Below are positions 33,977-42,778 of a DNA stretch of 64,000 nucleotides, piece by piece. The DNA is from SHLQ01 sp964451305. GTDB lineage: Bacteria > Actinomycetota > Acidimicrobiia > Acidimicrobiales > SHLQ01. The stretch lies in assembly GCA_964451305.1 (NCBI GenBank), contig CAYVHV010000012.1, forward strand, positions 24,039 through 88,038, written 5' to 3'. Position 1 is the stretch's first letter. Each line of letters opens with the position of its first letter. The notes beneath the pieces were generated by a model. That model did not search any database. It was not told the DNA's origin and saw only the letters and a program-made list of their open reading frames with translations. Made by a program: the position numbers and the translations under genes.

Positions 33977-34286
33977 GAGAGCTCCTCGTGCAGTGGCGGC
34001 AATCCCGCCGTGAGATCTAATCGGTTACTAAGCCTACGAGCTTAGTTACCGATGAGTAACCTCGGCGGGTAAGAAAGTGCCTGAAGTACTAGGACGCCAG
34101 CCCCCAAGTTTCACAGAGAATTTCGCAGAATTCGCCGAGAAACACTCGAAACCACCTCAGGTGCCCGCCGACGCAGCCGATACAACCAATACCAATCTTG
34201 GTATTCGGCGGAATATGTTATGAAAATCGGCGATCGGCTGCACCAGCAGCATCAATCCACTGCAAATACCTAGGGTCAACCATCAC
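33977..34286. other. 310-bp intergenic region
   Basis: Divergent region between the acyl-CoA dehydrogenase (minus) and the first cyclic-nucleotide-binding-like gene (plus). It holds the palindrome at 34021-34060. The stretch 34070-34286 is comparatively AT-rich near 34180-34225 (including ACCAATACCAATCTTGGTAT and AATATGTTATG), consistent with promoters for the plus-strand gene. No RNA gene or further reading frame of note was seen. Confidence 0.5.
34021..34060. promoter_or_regulatory. Palindromic operator-like site upstream of acyl-CoA dehydrogenase
   Basis: Bases 34021-34032 and 34039-34050 are 12-bp inverted repeats with one mismatch around a 6-base spacer (CGGTTACTAAGC/GCTTAGTTACCG). A further AGTAACC at 34054-34060 is the exact complement of GGTTACT at 34022-34028. 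The spacing and arm length suit a TetR/GntR-type dimer or pair of dimers, which often repress fatty-acid degradation genes. The site is 45-84 bases before the dehydrogenase start. Confidence 0.6.
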
Positions 34287-34682
34287 ATGGGCTTTCTCCG
34301 CAAGATAGACAAAGAACTCAAAGCACTGAAGGGCTCGTATAGCGAAGACGAACTCGAAGCGATCAGCAAGCATGGGACGATCATCGACCTGCCACCCGGC
34401 AAGGTCCTCTTCCCGGAGGGCCAGGCTGGAACAGAGTCAGCGATCATCCTTTCCGGACAAGCAAAGCTGTCGACCAACGGCGCCAATATCTCATTGCTCG
34501 AACCGGGAGCCGTCGTTGGTGAAGCCGCGATCTTGACCGGAGAACCACGTACGACCACGGTGTCATCGGTATCGATGCTAAAGGTCTCCGTCCTCAACGC
34601 TGGAGCACTGCTCAGCGTTATAGAAGAGAGTCCAGACTTTCGCTCACGCATCGGCGTGACGATCGAGGCTGACGCCGCCTAA
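34287..34682 (+). CDS. Stand-alone cyclic-nucleotide-binding-domain-like protein
   Basis: A 131-residue protein consisting only of a cNMP-binding (Crp-like) beta roll: IIDLPPGKVLFPEGQAGTESAIILSGQAKLS and LEPGAVVGEAAILTGEPRTTTVSSVSMLKVSVLN. The phosphate-binding cassette GEAAILTGEPRTTTV resembles G-E-x-A-L-x-x-x-P-R-x-A/T-x-V. No DNA-binding or effector domain is fused. It is similar to the next gene (34845-35243), so the pair looks like a local duplication. Confidence 0.75.
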   Translation: MGFLRKIDKELKALKGSYSEDELEAISKHGTIIDLPPGKVLFPEGQAGTESAIILSGQAKLSTNGANISLLEPGAVVGEAAILTGEPRTTTVSSVSMLKVSVLNAGALLSVIEESPDFRSRIGVTIEADAA

Positions 34683-34844
34683 CTGCCAACTTGTCGGGCG
34701 TCGACATCGACGGCGACGATGCTGTTGACGAGCCTGCGCGCTGGCTGTGAAAGCGGTCTCAGTGCCCAGAGACACGTCAATTCGGGGCAGGTAATCGACC
34801 GACGAACGGTTTGAGTAGATACCGGAACTCAACTGGAGAAGACC

Positions 34845-35243
34845 ATGTTCTTTAATAAAGCCCCTCAGATCAACCCAACCTTGTGCGCACTGAACGAATC
34901 GTTCAACGATCACGAACTTTCATCGCTCAGCACCTTGGGAACCGTCGTTGAACTGCCCGCCGGTGCCGTGCTCGCTCGAGAAGGTGCGGTCGGCCAAGAG
35001 GCTGTCGTCGTCATCTCCGGAACCGCTCTTGTCGTACGCGACACCGAGACGATCGCGACCGCCGGACCGTCAACAATCCTGGGCGAAATAGCGCTGCTGA
35101 CCGGCGAGGCTCGCAACGCATCACTGATCGCCGAGACCGACCTCGTGATCAGCGTGTTGAACCGCCGCGAGTTCAACTCGTGGCTCAACGAGTGCCCACG
35201 CATCGAGCGTCAGGTCAACGACCTCGCTGCCAGCCGTTCGTAA
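34845..35243 (+). CDS. Stand-alone cyclic-nucleotide-binding-domain-like protein, paralogue
   Basis: A 132-residue protein with the same layout as the gene at 34287: VVELPAGAVLAREGAVGQEAVVVISGTALVV, then AGPSTILGEIALLTGEARNASLIAETDLVISVLN. The cassette GEIALLTGEARNASL has Ala where the Crp family usually has Pro before the Arg. There is no output domain. The 162 bases between the two copies hold no other reading frame worth calling. The valS gene follows after 95 bases. Confidence 0.75.
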   Translation: MFFNKAPQINPTLCALNESFNDHELSSLSTLGTVVELPAGAVLAREGAVGQEAVVVISGTALVVRDTETIATAGPSTILGEIALLTGEARNASLIAETDLVISVLNRREFNSWLNECPRIERQVNDLAASRS

Positions 35244-35338
35244 ACACACGAGAAGACGGCTAGAAAAACTGCTGCGATCACCGAAATCACCCCAGTTTGG
35301 TGGTCGAGGGAAGCTGACACCGCCAGTAGCCTAACGCT

Positions 35339-38300
35339 GTGAGTGACACTCTTCCAGAACTAGCCAAGGTCTACGTCCCAAGCGACACCGAACACGTCGT
35401 AACAGCGAAATGGGCGGAGAGCGGCGTATTCCACGCCGAACCCTCCGAGACTGCGAACACCGCTGACGGCGCAGCGACCTATTCGGTCGTGATCCCGCCT
35501 CCAAATGTGACCGCAGCGTTGCACCTCGGCCATGCGCTGAACAACACGCTTCAAGATGTGCTTGTGCGCTACCACAGGATGCGTGGCTTCAACACGCTGT
35601 GGATGCCAGGCACCGACCACGCTGGCATCGCGACCCAGACCGTCGTCGAGAAACGTCTCCTCCAGCAGGGCACGAAACGCCTCGACATGGGACGCGAAGC
35701 GTTCATTTCCAAGACCCAGGAATGGAAGGACGAGTACGAGTCGGTCATCCTCGGTCAGTTGTCAGAAATGGGGGCGAGCTGCGACTACGAACGCACCCGC
35801 TTCACGATGGACGAGATGTGCACTGTTGCGGTTCGACACGCATTCTTCGTGCTGTTCAAAGACGGGCTTGTGTACCGTGGAAAACGGCTTGTGAACTGGG
35901 ACCCCGTGACCGGAACAGCACTCGCCGATGACGAGGTCGAGATGGAAGACGTCGCTGGCCACATGTGGTACCTGCGGTACCCACTCGAGGACGGATCCGG
36001 CCATGTCACGGTTGCCACGACTCGACCAGAAACAATGTTCGGCGACACCGCGGTCGCGGTGAACCCAGAGCATCCACGAGCGGCTGAACTGCGCGGAAAG
36101 AACGTCGTTCTTCCAATCGTTGGTCGCGTTATTCCGATCATCGAAGACGACTACGTCGTTATTGGCGACCCCGAGTCATCGGACGCGAAAGCACAGATGT
36201 CGAGCGGCTTTCTCAAGGTCACACCCGCTCATGATCCAAACGATTGGGAGATTGGACTTCGTCACGAGCTCGAGGCCATCAACGTCATGGCCCCGGACGC
36301 GTCGATCAGCGATCAATACGGTTGGGAGGAGATTTCGCCGGAAGCTCGATCGTTTGTCGGGCTAGCGCGCGAAGATGCTCGCTCCGCTGTCGTGGCGTGG
36401 TTCGACGAACACGATCTCCTCGAGAAGGTGGTCGACTACAGCCACTCGGTCGGCCACAGCTATCGAAGCCATGTCCCTGTTGAGCCATGGCTTTCGGACC
36501 AGTGGTACGTGCGAGCATCCGATGACCGGATGGCTGGATCTGCTCTGCGTGCGCAACTCGACACCCAGGCAACAACCCGCGCTGAGCATCATCAGCCCGG
36601 CGATGCAAACGGCGATGGTGAGCTTCGCTTCGTTCCAGAACGTTACGCCCGCACGTACCAGCAATGGCACGAAGGAATCCGTGATTGGTGTATCAGCCGC
36701 CAGGTCTGGTGGGGTCACCAGATTCCGGTCTGGAGCACGACGATCGCCGATGCGTCCGGCCACCATCCAGACCCTGCAATCGATGCTGCTCTCAACAACG
36801 TCGAACCTGGAACTGCGGTGCCAATACAGAGTCGCTGGTCGAGCGCCGGGGCGTTCCACGTAGCCCGGCGCGTGACCGACGATGAGTTCGTCGAGTCGGT
36901 GTGTGTGCCGCCTCAGAACACGCTCGACCATGAACCCCGCGACGACGACTCAATGAGCGAATTCGAACTCGTCGCTGCACTGGAAGCGGTCGGGTTCGAG
37001 CGAGATCCCGACGTGCTCGACACGTGGTTCTCATCGGCGCTCTGGCCAATGTCCACGATGGGATGGCCATACCCTCAGGACTTCCCCGAAACGACCGGCA
37101 ACGGAAGCGACCTTCTCCAAACCTTTAATCCCACGTCGCTACTCAGCACCGCTCGCGAGATCATCACGCTGTGGGTCAGCCGCATGGTGATGTTTAATCG
37201 GTACTTCCTCGACGGCCAGCTTCCGTACACCGACGTGTTTATCCACGCCATGGTTCAAGACGGACACGGCCAGAAGATGTCGAAGAGTCTCGGTAATGGC
37301 GTCGACCCTCGCGACATCATTTACAGCCACGGCGCAGACGCGATGCGCTTCACGTTGGTGCAGATGACCACCGACACCCAAGACGTTCGCATGCCCGTGG
37401 ACATGGTGTGTGCGTACACCGGTGACTCCTTTACACCGAAGTTCATTACGACAAAGGCCGGCTATCAGGTCGCTGCTCCAAGCCAAGCCTGCCCTGTGGA
37501 CCCATCCAAGATGATGGCCAGCGCGTACGGCGTGGCGGTCGGGGCTGTCGAAATCACCGAAGACCTGCCGTTGGCTCGCAACACCTCGACCAAGTTCGAC
37601 GGTGGACGCAACTTCTCGAACAAGGTCTGGAACGCGGTCCGCTTTGCCATCGGGCGTCTCGACGGCTCGTCCACGCCGACCGACAGTACCGATCCGTCGA
37701 CCGGTCGCTTCATCGACCGATGGATCTTGTCCCGTCTCGCGACGACGATCGATGCCCTTGAGAAAGCTGTCGAGAACTACCAGTTCAATGTCTACGCAGA
37801 CACGCTCTACGACTTCATCTGGCACGACGTATGCGACCGCTACCTCGAAGCGATCAAGCCAACCATCGACGATGACGCTGCACAGCAAGCAGTGCTTGGC
37901 GCAGTCCTCGACGCATCGCTACGCCTGATGCATCCGGTGTGCCCGTTCATCACCGAAACCCTATGGCCACACGTGAGCGACGCTCGTACGGGTGAGATTT
38001 CCGGGCTCGCGCTCCCAGCATCGGATTTGCTCGCTACCGCTGCATGGCCAGTCGCAGAAAACGTTCTGTTCGATGCTTCGGTCGTGACCGATTTCGACCG
38101 AGCGTTCGACCTAATCACGAAGATCCGCACGATTCGGGCGAAGCAGAATGTGAAGCCAAAGCAGCAAATCGTGCTCCATGCTCCCGATCAGATCCTCGAT
38201 CTTGTCAGCACGACCGGCGGCCTTATCGAGACCCTTTCGGGCATTGGTGAGGTTCGGCACTCAGACGATGAAATTCCGGCAATATCATCGCCGTTTGCCT

Positions 38301-38545
38301 TCGAGGGTTGTCAGATCAACCTGTCGGGCCTGACGAACGACATGGACCTCGGGGTCGAACGGGAACGGATCGAAACGGCCATCGAACAGAAGCTCAAGCA
38401 AATCGCTGGGTTCAAGGCAAAGCTGTCAAATGATGGGTACGTCAATGGAGCGCCAGCGCACCTCGTGCAAGAAACTCGCGATCTACTCGCCGCTACCGAG
38501 GAAGACTTAGCAATTGCGCGAGTGGCGTTGGAGAGCCTCGGATGA
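35339..38545 (+). CDS. valS: Valyl-tRNA synthetase, long form
   Basis: A 1,068-residue class I aminoacyl-tRNA synthetase charging tRNA-Val. PPPNVTAALHLGHALNN holds the HIGH-type motif (His62, His65). The editing domain includes ATTRPETMFGDTAVAV and FLKVTPAHDPNDWEIG. KMSKSLGN lies near residue 645. A C-terminal anticodon-binding domain and a tRNA-contacting coiled coil (ERERIETAIEQKLKQIAGFKAKLSN) follow. The protein is 100-200 residues longer than most bacterial ValRS because of inserts, one just after KMSKS (residues about 690-750). GTG is the start. Its stop overlaps the next gene by 4 bases. Confidence 0.95.
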   Translation: MSDTLPELAKVYVPSDTEHVVTAKWAESGVFHAEPSETANTADGAATYSVVIPPPNVTAALHLGHALNNTLQDVLVRYHRMRGFNTLWMPGTDHAGIATQTVVEKRLLQQGTKRLDMGREAFISKTQEWKDEYESVILGQLSEMGASCDYERTRFTMDEMCTVAVRHAFFVLFKDGLVYRGKRLVNWDPVTGTALADDEVEMEDVAGHMWYLRYPLEDGSGHVTVATTRPETMFGDTAVAVNPEHPRAAELRGKNVVLPIVGRVIPIIEDDYVVIGDPESSDAKAQMSSGFLKVTPAHDPNDWEIGLRHELEAINVMAPDASISDQYGWEEISPEARSFVGLAREDARSAVVAWFDEHDLLEKVVDYSHSVGHSYRSHVPVEPWLSDQWYVRASDDRMAGSALRAQLDTQATTRAEHHQPGDANGDGELRFVPERYARTYQQWHEGIRDWCISRQVWWGHQIPVWSTTIADASGHHPDPAIDAALNNVEPGTAVPIQSRWSSAGAFHVARRVTDDEFVESVCVPPQNTLDHEPRDDDSMSEFELVAALEAVGFERDPDVLDTWFSSALWPMSTMGWPYPQDFPETTGNGSDLLQTFNPTSLLSTAREIITLWVSRMVMFNRYFLDGQLPYTDVFIHAMVQDGHGQKMSKSLGNGVDPRDIIYSHGADAMRFTLVQMTTDTQDVRMPVDMVCAYTGDSFTPKFITTKAGYQVAAPSQACPVDPSKMMASAYGVAVGAVEITEDLPLARNTSTKFDGGRNFSNKVWNAVRFAIGRLDGSSTPTDSTDPSTGRFIDRWILSRLATTIDALEKAVENYQFNVYADTLYDFIWHDVCDRYLEAIKPTIDDDAAQQAVLGAVLDASLRLMHPVCPFITETLWPHVSDARTGEISGLALPASDLLATAAWPVAENVLFDASVVTDFDRAFDLITKIRTIRAKQNVKPKQQIVLHAPDQILDLVSTTGGLIETLSGIGEVRHSDDEIPAISSPFAFEGCQINLSGLTNDMDLGVERERIETAIEQKLKQIAGFKAKLSNDGYVNGAPAHLVQETRDLLAATEEDLAIARVALESLG

Positions 38546-39408
38546 GCGAACGCATTCGCGTTCGGGTAGGCGGGGTGCCTGAGCATTTTAATCTCCCGTG
38601 GCTCCTCGCAATCGAAGAGGGCCTGTTCACCAACGCTGGATATGACGTCGAATGGATCGACTTTCCCGACGGCACCGGCGCGATCATGGCAGCTCTTGCC
38701 AACGGCGATCTCGATATGGCCACTCCACTGACCGAGGGCGCCGTGACAGCTATCGCCAACGGCGCGTCAGCTCGTTTCGTCTCCGTATGGGTTGACTCTC
38801 CGCTGTTGTGGGGAATTCATGTCGCTGCCGCCAACCATGACGCCACAGTTGCTGATCTCGAGGGGCAGCGGTTCGCTATCTCTCGTCACGGATCCGGTTC
38901 TGAGCTCATGGCTCGAGTACTCGCTGAGGAATTCCAGTGGGCGCTCACGAATGACAGTTGGGTCGTCGTCGGCGGTCTGGACGGGGCGTTGGAGGCACTT
39001 CCCAACGGTGATGCGGAGATCTTCTTGTGGAACAAGTCGATGACCCAGCCTCACGTTACAGACGGCACCTTCGCGAGGGCTGGGGTTCTCTCGACCCCGT
39101 GGCCGAGCTTCGCCGTTGCTTCCAACCCAGATTTTCTTCGAAAACACTCCACGTCGGCAATCGAGGTTTCAACAATCGCTCTTCAGCGTGCGGAGCAACT
39201 GTCGAAAAACCCTGATCTCGCAGACGAGGTTGCCGAACGGTACGACTTGGCGCTGGCGAGCGCAGCAGAATGGGCTGAAGAGATTCGCTGGACGTCACCA
39301 GATGCGGATCTGGACACCGCCATGATCACGCAGGTCGCGAGCCGCATGCAGCGCCTCGGCCGAATCGACGAGGTTCCGGAACTGAACGCACTCGCCTGGT
39401 TCAGATGA
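38542..39408 (+). CDS. Periplasmic-binding-protein-like (NMT1/THI5 type) protein without signal peptide
   Basis: A 288-residue protein with the type 2 substrate-binding fold seen in ABC transporter subunits for thiamine precursors and sulfonates: PWLLAIEEGLFTNAGYDVEWIDFPDGTGAIMAALANGDLDMATPLTEGAVTAIANG, then ISRHGSGSELMARVLAEEF. It starts directly with MSERIRVRVGGVPEHF, so there is no secretion signal or lipobox, and no permease or ATPase is adjacent. It is translationally coupled to valS (ATGA). A cytosolic small-molecule binder or enzyme is possible. It overlaps the end of the convergent SDR gene by 8 bases. Confidence 0.75.
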   Translation: MSERIRVRVGGVPEHFNLPWLLAIEEGLFTNAGYDVEWIDFPDGTGAIMAALANGDLDMATPLTEGAVTAIANGASARFVSVWVDSPLLWGIHVAAANHDATVADLEGQRFAISRHGSGSELMARVLAEEFQWALTNDSWVVVGGLDGALEALPNGDAEIFLWNKSMTQPHVTDGTFARAGVLSTPWPSFAVASNPDFLRKHSTSAIEVSTIALQRAEQLSKNPDLADEVAERYDLALASAAEWAEEIRWTSPDADLDTAMITQVASRMQRLGRIDEVPELNALAWFR

Positions 39409-40171
39409 TGGTCCAACCACCGTCGACATAGAGGGTCTGACCCGTCATGTAGCTGCTCGCATCGGAGGCGAGGTAGAGCAGCGCTCCATCGAGTTCGTGT
39501 TCTTGACCGGCTCGGCCCATCGGTGCGCCGCGCCTGATGAACTCTTGACCGCGGTCGGTGTCGAACATGGCGTCTTTGGTCATTTCCGATTCGAACCATC
39601 CCGGTCCGATCCCGTTCACGCGTATGGCGTTTCGGGCCCATTCGCTTGCGAGTTCTCGCGTCAAATGCACGAGACCGCCCTTGGCTGCCGCATAGCCAGG
39701 AAGCGGTAGTGGCCCTCCCGCGACCTGACCGAGCACGGACGCGATGTTGATAATCGAGCCGGGTCGACCGCCCTCGATCATCACGTGCGCTGCCCGTCGA
39801 GCAAGGTCATATGGGGCCACAAGATCGATCTGAAGTTCTCTTCGGAAGTCCTCGAGATCATCATCGACGGCCTTCACCGTCCGGCTGATGCCAGCGTTGT
39901 TCACCACGACATCGATCGCACCAAACTCAGACAAGGCTGCCTCAATAATCGCTGGCACCGCCTCGTCATGGGCGAGGTCTGCCCGTACAACAACAGCGTT
40001 GCTCAGTCCGTTTGCCAGGCTCTCGAGCCGTTCGACACGACGCGCTGCCAAAACCAGTGAGGCCCCTGCAGCATCACACACGCGTGCAAAGCGGGCGCCG
40101 AGCCCGGAACTTGCACCGGTAATGATGACGACCTTGCCATCGAGACGGAACGTGGAAAGCGGATCGAACAT
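39401..40171 (-). CDS. Short-chain dehydrogenase/reductase
   Basis: A 256-residue SDR. Cofactor motif VVIITGASSGLGARFARV (TGxxxGxG), VNNAGIS (NNAG), the catalytic Ser in SIINIASVLGQV and the Y-x-x-x-K in LPGYAAAKGGLVHLT are all present. ADLAHDEAV and VLAARR after the second strand suggest NADP(H) preference, though this is not certain. The C-terminus ends ASSYMTGQTLYVDGGWT, the usual tetramer-forming tail. Substrate is unknown. It follows the DPP4-like gene (9 bases apart, same strand). Confidence 0.9.
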   Translation of the reverse strand: MFDPLSTFRLDGKVVIITGASSGLGARFARVCDAAGASLVLAARRVERLESLANGLSNAVVVRADLAHDEAVPAIIEAALSEFGAIDVVVNNAGISRTVKAVDDDLEDFRRELQIDLVAPYDLARRAAHVMIEGGRPGSIINIASVLGQVAGGPLPLPGYAAAKGGLVHLTRELASEWARNAIRVNGIGPGWFESEMTKDAMFDTDRGQEFIRRGAPMGRAGQEHELDGALLYLASDASSYMTGQTLYVDGGWTII

Positions 40172-40180
40172 CCTCGAACT

Positions 40181-42283
40181 CTACGCACCAGCGCCGTTCT
40201 TGGAGAGGTGGGTCAGGAGGAAGTCTCGTTGCAGGTGAAGGAGGTTCTCCGCGACCTGCTCCTGGGGGGTCATGTGTGTCACGCCGCTCAAGGGGAGCAC
40301 TTCGTGTGGACGCCCAGCTTCGAGGAGCGCCTGACTCAGCTTCAGCGTGTGCGCTGCGACGACGTTGTCATCTGCGAGACCGTGGATGAGCATCAACGGT
40401 CGCTCGAGGTTGACAGCATCGGACATCAACCCACTCCGCTCGTAATTTTCGGGGTACTCGTCGGGGTGACCGATGTACCGCTCGGTGTAATGCGTGTCGT
40501 ATAGGCGCCAGTCGGTCACCGGCGCTCCAGATACCGCCGCGTGCACAGCATCGGGGCGACGCATGACCGCGAGCGCAGCGAGGTAACCACCGAAGGACCA
40601 GCCGCGAATCCCAACTCGGGAGAGGTCGAGCTCACTTCGAGTTTCAGCGAGCGCGTGAAGTGCATCGATCTGGTCGTCGAGCACCTTGGAGGCGAAGTCC
40701 CCCCAGATCTCTCGTTCGAAGGCTGGCCCTCGATTGGGGGTCCCTCGGCCGTCGATGATGACGACAGCAAAACCCTGTTCGGCAAACCATTGAGAGGTCG
40801 CGTACGCGTTGCGCGACCGGAGCACCCGCTGGGCGTGTGGACCGCCGTACGGGTCTAGAAGCACCGGCAGCGGAGAGCCATCGTGGTCTGCGGGAAGGCA
40901 GAGGGCCGTCCGGGATTTCTGGGTACCCAACTGGTGGAACGTCGGCGTCGATGCAAAACCCGGGCTATCAGCGAAGGAGTCGATAGTCGTCTGGCTGCCA
41001 TCACCCCAGTGGACCACGGTGACGGTGTCACCATCGGGGCGCGCCGTTGCCACCACGTGGGTCGGACCGCCAACGCTGACCGTTACGAAGAGGTGCTCAC
41101 TGGTGAGTAATTCGATCGAACCGTCGAGTGAAAGTTTGGCGAACAACGAATCGGTTCCATCGGTGGTCACCGTCGCAAGGATCACTCCATCCTCGACTGC
41201 GATCAGAGAGCGAACGTTGTAGCCGTGGTCGATGGGAGCAGTGTCGACGGCGACCTTTCGGGTGTCGCCATCATCGACGACCATGATGACGCCGAGTTCG
41301 GACTGGTGAGGAGTACCCGACTGCAACTCAACCCAGTGGGCGTCGGTGATCCGTTGCACTTCTTCGGCCGCGCCCGTGTCGGGGTCGAAATCGATGATGG
41401 CCAGCGTCTTCTGATCCCGCGTTTGAACGGTGCAACGAACCACGTCTCGAGATTCGAGGGACAGCCACTGGACCGAGGCCAGGTACTCGAACTCGCCCCG
41501 ACTCCAATCGATCTGCCGCTCCGGTCCGGCATCGACATCGAGAATCCAGAGCTGGACATCCGCATTGGTCGTACCAGCCGCGGGGTAACGGATTGCCCGC
41601 GGCGCGCTCCACGGTTGTTCCGGAGACGAGATCCACCATTGGTCCACCGCGGACGTATCCACCCGAGCCGCCACCAGACGTCGGCCCGATGGCGACCACC
41701 AAAACCCTCTCCCCCGCTTCATCTCTTCGGCTGCAACGAACTCGGCAGAACCCCAAGAGACGTCGTCGCCACCCTCGTCAGTTCCCGGAACGAGACGGTC
41801 GGTTTCGCCATTCGTCAGACGAAGGGTTGCACCACTGACGTACGCCACCCGCGACCCATCGGACTCAAAGCGAGGGTCAAAGACGTTGCCATCGGTGACC
41901 ATCGACGTGATCTCACCATCGTCACGTACATGAAAGAGTTCGCCGCCGAGGGAAAATACAACCTCGCTATTGTCCGGACGGGCGGAGAATGACACCACCC
42001 CGCCCTGTTGCTCTCGAGCTCGCTCGCGGCGCGCCCGCTCGGCATCGGTCAGGTCACGATCGCTGCGGCCACTCGCATCGAATAACGCCACAGGCTCCTC
42101 ACCAGCGCGCACGATCCACAAGCTGTTGTTGGGATCGAGCGGTCCGGCAGAACGGAGGAACAGCACCGATGAGCCGTCCGCGGCCACCGAATAGGACCGA
42201 GGTGCACCGAGAGAGAATCGCCGTGTCGCTGCGTGGCGACGCGGAAAGGACTGAACAAATTCCGAAGTTTGCAATTTAGTCAC
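40181..42283 (-). CDS. S9 family prolyl oligopeptidase, dipeptidyl-peptidase IV-like
   Basis: A 700-residue serine peptidase. An N-terminal beta-propeller (residues about 30-450) includes DPP4-type WWSPSGRRLVAARVD. The C-terminal catalytic domain has DPYGGPHAQRV, the nucleophile elbow GWSFGGYLAALA, acid GLADDNV and His SGVTHM. Both propeller and catalytic regions match the DPP4 branch that removes X-Pro dipeptides. No signal peptide is visible from the GTG at 42283, so it may act inside the cell. The longer upstream frame runs opposite the Ala/Glu-rich gene at 42311 and is disregarded. Confidence 0.9.
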   Translation of the reverse strand: MTKLQTSEFVQSFPRRHAATRRFSLGAPRSYSVAADGSSVLFLRSAGPLDPNNSLWIVRAGEEPVALFDASGRSDRDLTDAERARRERAREQQGGVVSFSARPDNSEVVFSLGGELFHVRDDGEITSMVTDGNVFDPRFESDGSRVAYVSGATLRLTNGETDRLVPGTDEGGDDVSWGSAEFVAAEEMKRGRGFWWSPSGRRLVAARVDTSAVDQWWISSPEQPWSAPRAIRYPAAGTTNADVQLWILDVDAGPERQIDWSRGEFEYLASVQWLSLESRDVVRCTVQTRDQKTLAIIDFDPDTGAAEEVQRITDAHWVELQSGTPHQSELGVIMVVDDGDTRKVAVDTAPIDHGYNVRSLIAVEDGVILATVTTDGTDSLFAKLSLDGSIELLTSEHLFVTVSVGGPTHVVATARPDGDTVTVVHWGDGSQTTIDSFADSPGFASTPTFHQLGTQKSRTALCLPADHDGSPLPVLLDPYGGPHAQRVLRSRNAYATSQWFAEQGFAVVIIDGRGTPNRGPAFEREIWGDFASKVLDDQIDALHALAETRSELDLSRVGIRGWSFGGYLAALAVMRRPDAVHAAVSGAPVTDWRLYDTHYTERYIGHPDEYPENYERSGLMSDAVNLERPLMLIHGLADDNVVAAHTLKLSQALLEAGRPHEVLPLSGVTHMTPQEQVAENLLHLQRDFLLTHLSKNGAGA

Positions 42284-42310
42284 CCCATCATCTTGGCCCG
42301 AGGGCCGACT

Positions 42311-42769
42311 ATGAGGAATGATGATTCGGTGAGTACCGAAATTCAGGTCGATGATGAAACACGGGCGGCGCTGCTGCTCTTCAACGAGCGCGTGGAAGCA
42401 ACCGCTGCTGCCGAGCGAGGCAAGAAGAAAATTGCCAAGGCCGAACGCGCGAAAGCTGAAGCTGCGAAAGAGGTTCGACGGGTCAATGACAACCCCGACG
42501 CAACCGCCGAGCAGAAGGCCGAAGCCGAGGCTGCCTACAAGGCAGCGTCCGATCACTTCCAGGTCGTACAAGCCAACCCGCTCGCCGGAGAACAGCGCCC
42601 CAAGCCAAAGGCCGAAGAGCCCCCGGCAGCTGACACAGCGGACGACTCTGGTACCGCAGACGGCTCTGAGGCCTCCGCCGACGCCCCTGCCCAAGGAGAC
42701 GAGCTGGCCGAGGCGAGCGCTGACGAAGAAGCGCCGTCATCTGAAGAAGCGTCACCCGAAGGGGAATAG
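42311..42769 (+). CDS. Ala/Glu-rich, low-complexity coiled-coil protein
   Basis: A 152-residue protein. Residues 20-75 are charged helix with coiled-coil character (ERGKKKIAKAERAKAEAAKEV). Residues 95-152 are acidic and disordered (Ala, Asp, Glu, Ser, Pro). I recognise no family; it is unlikely to be an enzyme. It precedes fabH by 9 bases, so it may be in the same transcript. A start at 42329 (GTG) is also possible. Confidence 0.6.
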   Translation: MRNDDSVSTEIQVDDETRAALLLFNERVEATAAAERGKKKIAKAERAKAEAAKEVRRVNDNPDATAEQKAEAEAAYKAASDHFQVVQANPLAGEQRPKPKAEEPPAADTADDSGTADGSEASADAPAQGDELAEASADEEAPSSEEASPEGE

Positions 42770-42778
42770 CTTCCGTTC

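Noticed and set aside
42284..42694. N-terminal extension of the DPP4-like gene
   Set aside because: The added 137 residues are antisense to the Ala/Glu-rich gene at 42311 and lack similarity to the family; the GTG at 42283 fits better.
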